From Jackrogersella multiformis (lineage: Eukaryota; Ascomycota; Sordariomycetes; Xylariales; Hypoxylaceae): DNA of 64,000 nt. The DNA lies in NCBI GenBank assembly GCA_902806575.1, contig CADCXD010000001.1, positions 248,001 to 312,000 on the forward strand. Reading direction: 5' to 3'. Of the stretch, positions 20,884 to 31,398 are shown one piece after another (position 1 is the first letter of the stretch; each line of letters opens with the position of its first letter). The notes under the pieces are model-generated. The model did not search any database and had not been told where the DNA came from. It saw only the letters and a list, made by a program, of their open reading frames with translations. Both the position numbers and the translations under genes were made by a program.

Positions 20884-23020
20884 CTAATTCGCGCCTGCCA
20901 AGTTCTGGTGCTGCTGCGGAACTTGCCCTTCCCTCTGCCACAAATCATCGCCACTGCCACCACCATCACCGTTACTAACCGCACCCAACCCATGCGCCGA
21001 TACCGGCCCCCCTAGCCCCAGCCCATGTCCCCCTCCGGAGCTCGCCTTCCTCCTCAACCCCCCCGCCTTGAGGCTCCTGGCGCGCTGGTACGCGGCCTCG
21101 ACGCGGATCTCGACGGCGCAGCGGACGGCGAGCGCGCCGGCCGCGGGCCACACGCTGCGCTCGCCGCGCGCGATCCAGTAGTCCAGCGCCTCGCGCGTCG
21201 GCGTCTCCAGCAGCCGCACGAAGTCGCGCGCCCCTACCTCCGGCACCAGCGTCATGCTGCTGCCCGACGGCACCTCCTCGTCCACCAGGAACCGGCGGAT
21301 GCCCGCCGGCAGCAGCCCCAGGGTGTCCAGCTGCCGCAGCCGGTGCCGCGCCTCCAGCCCCATCACCCGGAACGCGTGGCCCGCGGCGCGCGGGCGACGC
21401 GCCGCCGCCGCTGACGGCCCATGCATGTCCGATTCTAGGAACGGGATCAGGTACGGCCGCGCTTGGCTCACGACGAAGTGGTTGACGTTGAAGAGCTGGG
21501 CCACGCGCGAGAGCGGCGACTTGTGGTGCAGGTGGTCCTTGTCCGGGGACGAAGACGACGCGCCGCGAGGCCGCGAGGAGGCGCTGGCCGGGGGCGCCCA
21601 GGGCACGATGTTGCCGCTGACGTCCTTGCACATCACCGTCGTGCGCCGGGTCCCGTAGAACGACGGCGTCGAGGCGTTGGACGCGACGGCCGCGGTCCAT
21701 ATCAGCTGCAGGAGAAAAAAATGTCTCGTCAGCATGTGGGCTCTTACTTCTGAGCGCGCCGAGGGCTCGGGCTTGGGCGTGGAGATTGAGGTTCCGGAGA
21801 CGGAGACGGAGATGTACGTACCACGTTGGGGGCGGTGATATAATTCAGCAACGCGGGAATCCCGTCCTGCTCCGCCGTAGGCACGGTGATGTTCAGCACG
21901 CGCTTGCTCCTGTGGTAGGCCTCCTCGAAAGTCAGGTCGCCCACGTTGGCCTTGACGCAGTCCTCGAGGACCTTGGCGTCGAGGAAATGGCCTTCGCGGA
22001 AGAACCTGAGGATCCTCCGTAGCAGGGTATTCCAGCTCGCCCCGATAAAGGGGGTCCAGTCGGGACCACCGCTGTGCACCTGCTGCCCGTGCTCCTCGAA
22101 AGCCGAAAGATCGATCCCGTCCCCTCTCAACACGTGCGGCAGCTCGTCATCGGTATGGATGGCCACCAGGCTCGCGATGAGAGCGCCGGTTGCCGTGCCC
22201 GTGATGATGCGCGGCAGCAGGCCCCGCAGGAACAGCGCCTTCACAACTCCCAGATGGCACAAGCCGAACATGGCGCCGCCCTGCAGCACCAGAGTGCTTC
22301 GACCGAAAGCCTGCCTGGAGTCGTGCAGGAAGTCGAGCTTCCGCTGGGTGGAGAGCGTGTACGTGTGGGTGTACTTGTCGTGCAGGGGCGTGGCGACGCG
22401 GAGGTTGATGTCGTCGATGGCGCCGGCCACCTGGGCAATATACTCCTCGATCAAGTACTTGGTCCCGCCGAAGGCCCGGTTGTACAGTCTCGGAGACGTG
22501 ATGTTTCCAAGGTTGCGAACCAGACCGGACCGCACGAGGTCCAGCAGAGACTGTATGTCGTTTTTCTCTCGAGCTTCGACGATGGAGTTAAGACGGTTGT
22601 TGATGAGCACCCAATCGTAGTAATGGGAGGCGGGATTGTTGCGCCTGTGACCAAAACGTTCTACCTGTCAGTCCCGTTCGAACATATACACCCCGTCGAT
22701 ATTCGCTGTCTAGGATGTAGCATACCAGAGGTTTAGTTCCTTGAGGTTGTCCAGCTGCAGCGCTGCATGTTCCCAATCCTCGTACACCTCGGCGTTGCGC
22801 AGCGCATCGAGCCATTCGTCTACGAGGCCTTTGGACGTCCACCGTCCCCAAAGTTTCTAGAACGAGATGATTGCATAAGTGTTGAGTTGCTAACCAAGAC
22901 TAATGATAACAGACTAGATGTAGCATCTAGGTAAACACTCACCCTGTACCAAAACAAGAAGACCTCTAGCAGCAAGGAGAACACGGCGACGGGCACTTTC
23001 AAGACGGACTGCATTTGCAT
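20884..23020 (-). CDS. Patatin-like phospholipase-domain protein (Tgl3/4/5-related), probably catalytically altered
   Basis: Four exons (23020-22943, 22856-22726, 22644-21822, 21705-20884) give 617 residues. All introns are GT-AG and the frame closes. Residues 8-26 are hydrophobic (VAVFSLLLEVFLFW), consistent with a membrane or lipid-droplet anchor. The patatin domain starts with the oxyanion-hole loop LVLQGGAMFGLCHLG (Gly192-Gly197). The position of the GxSxG nucleophile elbow reads G-T-A-T-G (residues 219-223), so the usual Ser is Ala221. Later come LIWTAAVASNAS and SPLSRVAQLF followed by FNVNHFVVSQ, as in the yeast triacylglycerol lipases. The DG(S/A) dyad aspartate motif expected before that block is not visible. 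The C-terminal 130 residues are basic and Gly-rich. Membership of the family is firm from the motifs. Loss of lipase activity is my inference; the same substitution may be normal in a filamentous-fungal subfamily. Confidence 0.88.
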
Positions 23021-23129
23021 TCTTCTCTTCTCTTATTACAGCGGGTGCCTCGGCCAGGACCATCGACCATCGACGGGGAGTGAGCGCGTGCGCAATCGCA
23101 ATCGCAATTCGAATATGTATCGACCTTAG

Positions 23130-23190
23130 ATAGGTAGGTAGGTAGGTAGGTTGGTAGAGTAGGTACCTCGGTAGGTAGGTAGGTGTAGGT
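23130..23190. repeat. (GTAG)n microsatellite with embedded GGTACC
   Basis: Two runs of TAGG units (TAGGTAGGTAGGTAGG, then GTAGGTAGGTAGGTG) flank AGGTACCTCGG. This looks like another form of the dispersed motif. Confidence 0.85.
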
Positions 23191-23643
23191 ATTTAGCCAA
23201 AGAAGCAGCTAGCCAAAGCTAAAGGAAGGCAACAGTCTCCGCCATTATTCGCCGCTTCTGTTCTTCTCTTCTTCTGCTGCTGCTGCTGCTACTGCGACGC
23301 CACCAAAAGCAAAAAGCAACGTTTGACGAAGGAAGTCGCCGGCCAATGGGTGGTCGGCTGTTGCTGCTTCTGCCTCTCTGGAATGGAATGGGCTGTCCTC
23401 GTGTCTTGCGCCGGGGCCGAAACCTCCTTAGCTAAGCTCTAGATCTGGGGTCGGGGAGCCGGTGCTTACGGAAAAGTGGCATGTGAAAGAAAGAAGCAAG
23501 CATCGCCAGCCAGTAATAGCTGCCGAGTTAGTAGGTACCTAGGTTGCTAGGGGTAGGTACACTAGTGTGCAGTGCTACAGACCAGGATCCTTCATGTCGG
23601 TGGTTGGTACCAGCTGAGTCCGATCTATCGTGGGCTACGCACA

Positions 23644-23666
23644 TACCTACCTAGGTACCTAGGTAC
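23644..23666. repeat. Dispersed TACCTAGGTA-family motif (compound)
   Basis: TACCTACC followed by TAGGTACCTAGGTAC, two palindromic centres in 23 bases. Confidence 0.85.
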
Positions 23667-23945
23667 TTCGTTGATAGGTTGGAATTTGATGAGCTCATAT
23701 ACTATTATCTACTGTCAGATTCATACTAGGATATAGTCTCTACTATGTAACTTATAGAACAGGAGATCAAGTTACTTATACTGAAATAAGAAGGGTTCAA
23801 ATGTCATATGATTAGACATATCCATGTGTCTCTGTATTATCAAATTAGGCACCGTAGCCTCTAATGATGACTCTGAGTATTGGTATTGTACAGACGGCAA
23901 GCTCCAACGCCCAATTTCCCGGTTGCATTTACACCAAAGCCCCAT

Positions 23946-25337
23946 TCACTCCTCGTCCTCGTCTTCTTCATCTACGACACGTCGCCTTCGTCGGTGAGAA
24001 GACTCGGTGGCCGGAGCTGGCATATCCACATCTTCCAGGTCGGCATCGGCATCGGCATCGGCATCCGCGTCATCGTCTCCCTCGGCCTCGGCCGTCTTCT
24101 GGCGCTTCTTTCGAGGAGCCTCTTCTTCCTCCTCCTCGTCTAGAATGTCGTCCTCTTCATCGTCTTCTCCCTCGCTCATTTCCTCTTCGTCGTCGCTAGG
24201 GGCGATGAAGCCATCGTCGCGGTCGTACTCGTTCTGGCGTCGGCCGCCCGCGGCGAAGTCGTCGTCGGAATCGTACTCCGGTCGACGTCGCTTTCCCTTC
24301 GACGCGCCTGCCGCGCCTCTCTTGCGAGTACCTCCGGCTCTTCGCCCGCCCTCTAGGTCGCCAATCGAGAGACCACCGGCTCTGTAACCACCAGACGTAG
24401 CTCGGCCATCAACTCGTGCGGAAGCGGTCTCCCGTCGTCGCTGCGCCTTCATACGCTCCTTCTCCGCCGCCTCGGCTTCCCTCTTTTGAAGCTCGGGGTC
24501 CTTGGTGGCCGTGAAGATCATGTTGGCTCCTTGTTTCCTGGTACGCGCGGCCTCCTCCATGGCCTGGCTGAATTTGAGTACAGCCTCGTCCTTCAGGTTC
24601 GAAGGAGGATTCACCGAGTACTGCTCGTTGACGTGGCCCACGGTCATGAACAGCTCGCTCGTAAAGTGTGCCGCCGCGACATAGTAGTTGGCGTCGTCCC
24701 GCTCTACATAGTACGGCTTGTCGGCTCCCGGTGCCATGATCTTCTTCTGTATCTCGTAGTGTTCGGTTCCAACCGCTATAGTGAGGGATCCGTCGCTCCA
24801 CCGGTAGATATTTGCGTTGCTTCTGAGCTCGCCGGTCTCGGGGTCCCGCGTGAAGCGAACGACATTCTTGCGCTTGTTGGTACGACGCGCGTTCTGGATG
24901 TCCCATTCCGTGGGTTCGAAGGTGTCAGGCTTGTATTCTTCGGCCTGCAGCTTGAGAAAGGAAGGGACTTTCATCGTTTGTAGCTAGAAGACCCGGTTAG
25001 ATTTTTGGGTTGAATTCGTATTGAATTCGCCATAGAGTCACGGTGAACATACGAAGCCAGTACCATCCTTAGGAGTTCGTGGGATCCTGTGTCGATGAAG
25101 CGTCACGCCCATGATGCGCTTGACATGGACTTCTTGATTCTCATCATCGGCGTTGTCGTCGTCATCATCGCGGTCATCATCGCGGTCGCGGTCGCGGTTA
25201 CGACTACGGTCGCGATCCTCGTCCTCATCAATTTCCGATCCAAGATCCTGATCGCTAAGCACTTGATCTTGATCTTGATCGGGAGCAGATCCGGCCTCAT
25301 TGCCAAAGAGGTCATCACCTCCTTCGGAATCGGACAT
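23946..25337 (-). CDS. LEO1: RNA polymerase-associated protein LEO1 (PAF1 complex)
   Basis: Two exons, 25337-25053 and 24983-23946, joined across a 69-nt intron (GTATGT ... CTTCTAG), give 440 residues. The N-terminus (MSDSEGGDDLFG, residues 1-70) is acidic with Arg/Asp repeats. The Leo1 domain runs from about 75 to 260: VKRIMGVTLHRHRIPRTP, MKVPSFLKLQ, IYRWSDGSLTIAVG, HYEI and AAHFTSELFMTVGHV. The tail is basic, then acidic, with an Ala-Asp repeat encoded by GGCATC units around 24041-24070 and a basic patch HRRRRRVV near the end. Leo1 is a subunit of the PAF1 complex, which travels with RNA polymerase II and supports histone H2B ubiquitylation and H3K4/K36 methylation. Length and composition fit fungal Leo1. 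The MOB gene is divergent from it, with 740 bases between the two start codons. Confidence 0.93.
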
Positions 25338-26077
25338 TATGATAATTGTTGTACTTGAACGATTGTTAAAATTGGACGGGTGAGGATAAAGTTGTATTGG
25401 AATCGAGTGTTGTGGTGGGAGAAATCGCGTTGAGTACCTAGGTAGGGAGGGAAGGTGAAATGTCGAAAGAAAATCAACTCTTGGTGGAATTATTCCAATT
25501 GAAGGAACGCGATATCAGCTGCAACTGCAATGAGAAGGGCCGGTACATAGGTACCTAGGTAGCTCGTTCCATGTACATAGGTACTTACGAAGCAGAGCTT
25601 GCCAGCTTGCTGCTTCTTATCGATAATAATGGTAACTGAGCTGCTGAGTAATAATATTAGTGATAGTGGTGGGGCTAGGTACTTGATATCGATAATGATA
25701 GCTTCCAAAGTTGACAAGAACAGACTAGCGTCAGGCGCCTAAACTAGTGTAGGTAGCACCTCCTGAAACAGCAGTCAAAATATCATTGGGTCAAATCATG
25801 GGTCGAATCATTGTGGGAAACTTCCACACATCCATCGCGGAAAGATCATTAACGTTTACCTACCAGCCTACCTACCACCTACCTAGGACATATCCCTTTC
25901 TCTTCGCCCCTTTTTCTTCAACCAAGCCTCGACCATTCTTCTATCGTTACTTTGCCCGACTCGATCCTTTCGGTATATCCTTTTCTATTCTCTCCAGTAC
26001 CGCCGGTAGTATTTCGAACTACTACTTTTCGGTCTACCGTTCCCTCGACGTGGCGGTCATTCTTAAGTTAAGCCATC
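25338..26077. promoter_or_regulatory. Divergent promoter region between LEO1 and the MOB gene
   Basis: 740 bases separate two divergent start codons. There are three TACCTAGGTA-family copies (near 25437, 25550 and 25570) and a pyrimidine-rich leader next to the MOB start (25890-26060). An open frame from the ATG at 25798 runs through that leader and ends at 26085, eight bases past the MOB ATG. No TATA box is convincing. Confidence 0.5.
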
Positions 26078-28342
26078 ATGTCTAATCTATTTTCTGGGAT
26101 GTAGGTGAATTCATTTCTTTTTATATTTATATCATTCGCTCCCTTCCATTGCCCTCTCAGGTGTTGGAGTATAATTTGCATGAGTATGTTCAAATTATCA
26201 TTCTTGGAAATCACCCCATCGTCTTATGAGCTACCTAGCATTGCATGAAGTCAAGCTCGGAGGACTGGCCTTCTCAATACCAGCGGTACATGCTTTGGTA
26301 TTAATAACTTTACCTTCCCTTATTTATATATGGATATACAAGACTGTACCCTGGTCAGCTCAGCTCAGTTTCATCAGCCTCGCATGCCAAACCTTGACTT
26401 AGCTGCTGAATATGTACGGCTGGCCATTTGGGCAAATATGAGTTTCTGTGTAGACGAGGTCGACTGCTGCCCTCATTGGCTTTAAGTATAAAGCCCACGA
26501 ACGATTCATCTGCCATGGATGTTTCATACTAGCAAAGTTGCAAGGCACGAGCCGTTATAGCCATGTTCAACCACGAGGCGGTATACATACCTACCTAGGT
26601 AGGTATGCTACCACAATCCTGGATAGCGTCTAGTACCATCATGGATAGTTTATCCACAACGTCTCACGTTTTTTTCGTTTTTATCAGTGTTGTGAGGAAG
26701 ACTTTGGTTGCATTTGACCCTAGAGCTAGAGTTGGCATGGTTGTTTTGGACTCGCCTCCAGAAAATCTTCGATCTTCGATCATCCTTCATCTTTCTCTTG
26801 TGGTGTAGTGTATATGAAGGGCCAAGGTGCCAAATCAGCATGGGTGTCTGAGAATGTTATTTCCTAATTCAATATGATCCCACAAAGAAGTAGGTGGCGA
26901 TCTGGGTCTAAATGGGTCAATTATATGCAAGCGCCTTTATTTGAACGCTGTTACCGCCGTTCTAGACTTCTCCGTCAGATACGTGGCTGAGAATTTTGTG
27001 CTGCAGCAACTCTCCATCCCTCCGTCCCTCCATCCCTACCAACTACATCCTATAAAGAGTCTCTCTTGGGAAGCACGTCTTGTGTCTTGTTGATTATTTC
27101 CCCACCATCATTATCACCATAACCATCACCATCACCATCACCACCACCAACATATGGAGCTCTTAACAACCAACAAAGAAATACCCGCTGACTACCCATC
27201 TCTAGAAATGCTCGATTGAGAGGGACTTCGACCAAAGCTCCAGGTCAGAACAAGAGCCCCGTCTCAACCAGCAGCGGCCAACCCACATCTCCTACCAGCC
27301 TCTCCCAAGGCAGCCAGTCCTCTACAAGTCTAGCACCAAAGATACCTCCACTTCCAAGCTCACCATCCCTAGCTCAGAACATCGGCATGGATGACGCCGG
27401 TGGCGCGGGAGCCGGAGGCGATGACATACTCGATGTCTATCGCCTGCCTCGACCTCTCCCCTTATGGCTCAACGCGCAGTATGCCAAGCATATCGTGAAG
27501 GGCAACTTCATGACCCTCAGCGCCCGACCCAAAACCGTGGAACAGGGCGAGTGGATTGCCCATCAGGGTAAGTTTAATCATTAGCTCCCCCCCGGTCTAC
27601 TTGCACACGAAGCTCCTAACCTGCTGCAGTGGTCGAACATTACCGCAACCTATGGAACTTCGTACGAGTAATCCACGAGAAAGAGGACGATGGAAGCACG
27701 ATCTGTAACCCTCAGACTTGCCCTCGGATGTCGGCTGGAACGTAAGTAAATCCCTACCGAGGTAAGTGGCGGATTGGCGCGTCTAACTTAGAACATAGTA
27801 ATCATTCGTTCACGTGGCTCAACTATAAGAGGGAGCCCGTTGAGTTGCCGGCATGCGAGTATATCACTCTCATGCAGCGCTGGATTTCCGGGAAGATCGA
27901 TGACACCAACATCTTCCCAACCGATACCAATGGCGTTTCTTACTCGCACAACCCGGCTATCACCACCACTCCCCTCTCGCAGCTGTCTAACCCCGAAGAC
28001 AAAGACTGGGTCGGCAAGGCTAGCGGATTCCCCGACAATTTCGTGGAGGTCTGCCAGACCATCTTCAGACAGATGTTCCGAGTGTACGCCCACCTGTACT
28101 GGGCACACTTCACCGAGCCTTTCTACCACCTCAACCTCGAAAAGCAGCTAAATAGCTGTTTCAGCCACTTCGTGTTGACGGCCTGCGCCTTGGACATGCT
28201 CAAGCCGCAGGAGTTGGAGCCGATGCAGCCGCTAATCGACCTCTGGTCCACCAACGGTACATTCCCACCCGGCTCGAAGGCGTACGACTACGCGAACCAC
28301 AAGGCCGGGGAGCGGTTGATGCAGCTTGCCAACGTCGCATAG
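26078..28342 (+). CDS. MOB1/phocein-family kinase activator, MOB2-like
   Basis: Four exons (26078-26100, 27206-27567, 27630-27741, 27799-28342) give 346 residues. The first exon has only 23 coding bases (MSNLFSGI) and joins in frame to NARLRGTSTK across a 1105-nt intron with donor GTAGGT and a GCTGAC branch site 13 bases before TAG. Residues 10-75 are Ser/Pro-rich. The Mob domain follows: ARPKTVEQGEWIAHQ, the zinc ligands CNPQTC (Cys154, Cys159) and a later HLYWAH pair, then NSCFSHFVLTA. The C-terminal block resembles yeast Mob2 more than Mob1 or phocein. MOB proteins bind and activate NDR/LATS kinases such as Cbk1/COT-1, which control polarity and hyphal growth. Which MOB subtype this is remains uncertain. 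The long intron is far beyond the usual length in this window. Confidence 0.88.
26101..27205 (+). other. 1105-nt first intron of the MOB gene
   Basis: Starts GTAGGTGAAT, ends GCTGACTACCCATCTCTAG. It contains a TACCTACCTAGGTAGG palindrome at 26588-26605, a CACCAT/ACCATC repeat near 27107-27150 and a short run TCCCTCCGTCCCTCCATCCC near 27018. No open frame in it has a recognisable domain. Confidence 0.75.
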
Positions 28343-28755
28343 AAGATGTCTGTCTATCTACCTTGCTGCGCAGTCATAGTAGTCATCGAGGTCTCGTATG
28401 GTCGAGATATATGTCCTCGCGTCTACATCATCCCATACAGGCACCACTCAGCGGCGCAGAATGGCGGAGACTACTAAACACTAAGAATAAGAAGAAAATA
28501 AGGAAAAGGAAAAAGAAAGAAAAAAAAAACCAAACCCAAGCATCGCCTTCATCCGCAACGCGAACCGCATATTCTGAGGTCAAGGAACAGGCTCGAATCG
28601 GCGTTCACCCTTGACATTTTTCTGTTTCTGGCCGGAAATGTTCATTCACGCGGCACGGAGACGAGACGAGAAGAAGCACGTTTTTGGCATTGCGATAACA
28701 GCAAGCAACGTTCGTACGAAGCGTCGTTCTGACTTCCCTGCGATTCGTTATGATC

Positions 28756-28800
28756 GATACGATACGATACCATATGATGCGATGCGATGCAATGCGATGC
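28756..28800. repeat. Pentanucleotide repeats (GATAC)3 and (GATGC)n
   Basis: GATACGATACGATAC passes through CATAT into GATGCGATGCGATGCAATGC. The unit changes by one base along the array. Confidence 0.85.
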
Positions 28801-29192
28801 GAGAGAAAGGGAGAAGGAGATAGGAGTAGGGAGTCAGCCGATCTCGATGTTTCCCCGTAGTAGCAATGGCATGCCCGTCGTCTGCGCTGCCTGCATACTA
28901 CGAACTACTTAGGTTAAGTTGTTAGAGAATGGAGTCTTAGTCACAGATGAACCATAATGTGCCTTCCTGTCTACCCGGCTTTGAGCGAAGTGAATCGTAG
29001 TTTTCGTGAGCTACTGGGCTCTTAGTGACTTGCAAACTTACTATTACCTTCCAACCCTACCCTAGGTAGGCATATGTAGGTGGGTAAGTAGGTAGATTCT
29101 TGGGAGACGTAGGTGATCCAAGCAAGAGACTACTTGGTAGTGGGCCGATGGCGAGGCTCCGAAGTGCCCCGCATCGGCTTTCCATTTCTAAA

Positions 29193-29219
29193 CATACCAT
29201 ACCATACCATACCGTACCA
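29193..29219. repeat. Pentanucleotide repeat (CATAC)n
   Basis: Four to five ATACC units ending in GTACC, similar to the arrays near 28756, 47294 and 57112. Confidence 0.85.
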
Positions 29220-29552
29220 ACTTCTCATCCATCCTACTCCATCCGGCGGCAACTAGCAGCCAGCGTCAACTCTAGCTTCCTACATACCGAATTTCGAATT
29301 GGTAGTTCTACAACTACTACCTACCAGACATCTATTCGTATATTAACTAGCCCTTATGATTCTATAACACATATTATAACACATATCACAGACCTATCTA
29401 CGGGGTACCATATATAACTTATGCATTTTTCAATCGAGAATAATTAGTGAGAATTGGGTATAATTGGTTGAAGTTATATTTCTTCTTATCCCGGCCAGCC
29501 CTAACTGTCCGGGTAGCTAGGTACCCAGCTAGCTACAGTATTTCCATGCACC

Positions 29553-30212
29553 ATGAACGTCAGCTTCGCCAGCACCAGCGGCAGCCCGGCGGACGACGCG
29601 CATCTGCTGCGGTGCTGGAGGATCCAGAATTGCAAGGATTGCCTCGCAGCCGAGCCGGACTGTAGCTGGTGCCCTTTCGTACGTGCGCCGCCTTTATCCT
29701 CTTATCTTCCACTTGTATTTATTATTATTACATATACCTGGGTGCCTAGGGATACATACTTCTACCTCCATATTCCCCGATTCTCGCGAAATCAGGCTGG
29801 AGGACGCTAACGTATGTGTATGTGTATCCAGTCGTGGACTTGCGTCCCCAACCCCGCCCGGATCCCGCTCCTCGCGGCGGCGTGGGACGAGAACGTGTGC
29901 CCGCACTGGGCGGAGCGCTGGGAGATCCGCACGCGGCCGCTAGGATGCCACGTCTCGACCACCACGGCGCTGACGTCGCTCGCGACCATAATGTGCACCC
30001 TTATCCTCGCGCTGTTCGTCGCGCTGGCGGTCCGGGGAGTCCGGAGGTTGGGGGTGTACGGGAGGAAGAATCCCGGATGGTGGAAGGTGTGGAGGTACGG
30101 TTGGAGGACATTGGTCTTCGGATGGTGGCGCGTGAAGAACGGTGCGGATACGGGTGAGGGTGGAGGTTCTCGAGGATTAGGGAATGAGAGGGAGCCATTG
30201 CTACCTTCTTAA
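29553..30212 (+). CDS. Small PSI-domain single-pass membrane protein
   Basis: Two exons, 29553-29678 and 29832-30212, with a 153-nt intron (GTACGT ... ATCCAG), give 168 residues. The Cys-rich segment CWRIQNCKDCL, CSWCPFSW, CVPNP, ENVCPHW, GCHV (residues about 21-83) fits the PSI (plexin-semaphorin-integrin) pattern seen in short fungal membrane proteins. Residues 86-109 (TALTSLATIMCTLILALF) form one membrane segment, followed by a basic, Trp-rich stretch (NPGWWKVWRYGWRTLVFGWW) and an acidic di-leucine-like end, EREPLLPS. No classical signal peptide precedes the Cys-rich part, so the membrane segment may act as a signal anchor. EREPLLPS resembles endosomal or vacuolar sorting signals, which is an inference. 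The gene is tail-to-tail with the molybdopterin synthase gene, 83 bases apart. No precise function is known to me. Confidence 0.78.
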
Positions 30213-30295
30213 AGAATTACGAGGACAATTGGGTGTTATAGCAAGTGTAATTATAGGGTATCTCATTTATTTCTAACTCGTCTCTTGCATGGTTT

Positions 30296-30589
30296 TCAGC
30301 CAGAACTGACCGGAGGAATGATGGCGACCTCGTCACCTTCCTGGATCATGGCTTGAGACGACTCGTCGTTCGGATCAGGTAGATCGACGTAGTTGAAGTT
30401 GACCGTCACTAAGCACGAGCCGAGGACTTTGTCCTTAATACCACCGTAGTAATCTTCTAATACGTCGAAGAGCCTCCGCAGCGGAAGAGGTGCGGGTAGG
30501 GTATCGAATTCCTTCGAGGTGAAAGAGCGTGCACTTGCAAAGTAGAGGATGTTGAAGTGGCCTTTTGGTGGCAAAGGGACGACCTCCAT
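30296..30589 (-). CDS. cnxG: Molybdopterin synthase sulfur-carrier subunit (MoaD/MOCS2A)
   Basis: A single exon of 97 residues with an ATG at 30589. The beta-grasp ubiquitin-like fold of MoaD is apparent from FNILYFASARSFTS, the SCLVTVNFNYVDL strand, LIQEGDEVAIIPPVS-type ending and a free C-terminal Gly. The observed end is IIPPVSSG, which provides the terminal glycine that is adenylated and made into a thiocarboxylate. The protein gives sulfur to precursor Z with the large subunit (MoaE/CnxH) in the cytosol, making molybdopterin for nitrate reductase and xanthine dehydrogenase. Many MoaD proteins end in Gly-Gly; a Ser-Gly end is, as far as I recall, usual for fungal CnxG, so I do not call it a defect. 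Length is normal. The gene converges with the PSI-domain gene. Confidence 0.9.
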   Translation of the reverse strand: MEVVPLPPKGHFNILYFASARSFTSKEFDTLPAPLPLRRLFDVLEDYYGGIKDKVLGSCLVTVNFNYVDLPDPNDESSQAMIQEGDEVAIIPPVSSG

Positions 30590-31398
30590 CGTTTAGGATA
30601 GTCGGGATTAGGAAGAGGATGCAGGTAAAATCTAATCTAGTTCTGGTAAACTCTTGTTAGCTTCTGTGCTTCTGATGAGGATATAAGAAGCAAGAGTGTA
30701 TAGATGGATGTTGATTCAGAGATCTTGGTGATAATAAAACATCATTGATGATCAGGTAATACATGCTATTTTTGTACATCATTCAACGTAAGTGATCTGG
30801 AAGAAATAGAGAGAATACTTACTAAATAGTAAAGAAATGAGTTGTTGTTCTTGCGATCTAGGTTAGAATCGGTAGAATTTTCGAGTGATGAGAGAAGGGA
30901 AAAGTCTATTGGATTAAAATTGGATTTGGAAAAAAGAAAAAGCCGCTTAGCGTTAGAATTTAGCCGATGACTAAGCCAGTTAAGCAGGTAGGTACCTAGG
31001 TACCTAGGTAGCTGTCCCGATGTGAATTTTACCTTAGCATCGAAACTGTTTGGTTAGATGGATACGACCTATTATTTCGTTATCCCTTTCGATTTGACTT
31101 GAGCAATAAGAACGAATGAGAACCTAGGTATAAATCGTGTAACTGAGAATAGTTAGGAATTTCCAAAATGGTCAAGCAACTGTATCACGCGAAGACTAAT
31201 GGTCGGGGTATGAATTGTTTGTTTATTCGCAAGGCAGAATGCCCATCAGCCCATCATAGTCCGGTGACTCCTGTAACAAAAGGAATCATGAGTGCGAATG
31301 CTGTATCATGCGATGCCACTGCTCTAGGACCGTAGTTCTGAGCTCGCAGCGAAAAATCCGACTCCCTTGATCTCATTTCCTCCGAACGACTCCCAGCT
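30590..31398. other. Intergenic region between the MoaD-type gene and RPS28
   Basis: It combines the leader of the MoaD-type gene and the 3' side of RPS28. A compound TACCTAGGTA palindrome lies at 30987-31011 and a single copy near 31121. No gene is recognised. Confidence 0.6.
30987..31011. repeat. Dispersed TACCTAGGTA-family motif, triple
   Basis: GGTAGGTACC, TAGGTACC and TAGGTAG form three overlapping palindromic units, the longest regular copy found in the window. Confidence 0.85.

Larger units (their letters stand above)
23021..23945. other. Intergenic region between the patatin-like gene and LEO1
   Basis: It holds the promoter side of the patatin-like gene and the 3' side of LEO1. A GTAG-type repeat lies at 23130-23190, a CTG run near 23276-23292, and TACCTAGGTA-family copies near 23534 and 23644-23666. 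No gene is recognised. Confidence 0.6.
28343..29552. other. Intergenic region between the MOB gene and the PSI-domain gene
   Basis: No gene is recognised. An A-rich stretch (28480-28535) follows the MOB stop codon. Pentanucleotide repeats lie at 28756-28800 and 29193-29219, and a TACCCTAGGTAGG motif near 29057. Confidence 0.6.

Noticed and set aside
21025..22736. Plus-strand and out-of-frame readings across the patatin-like gene
   Set aside because: Shadows of a GC-rich coding region. The minus-strand frame carries the patatin motifs and closes with consistent splice sites.
30296..30310. Ser-Gly end of the MoaD-type protein as a lesion
   Set aside because: The essential terminal Gly is present, and a Ser-Gly end is, to my knowledge, normal for fungal CnxG.
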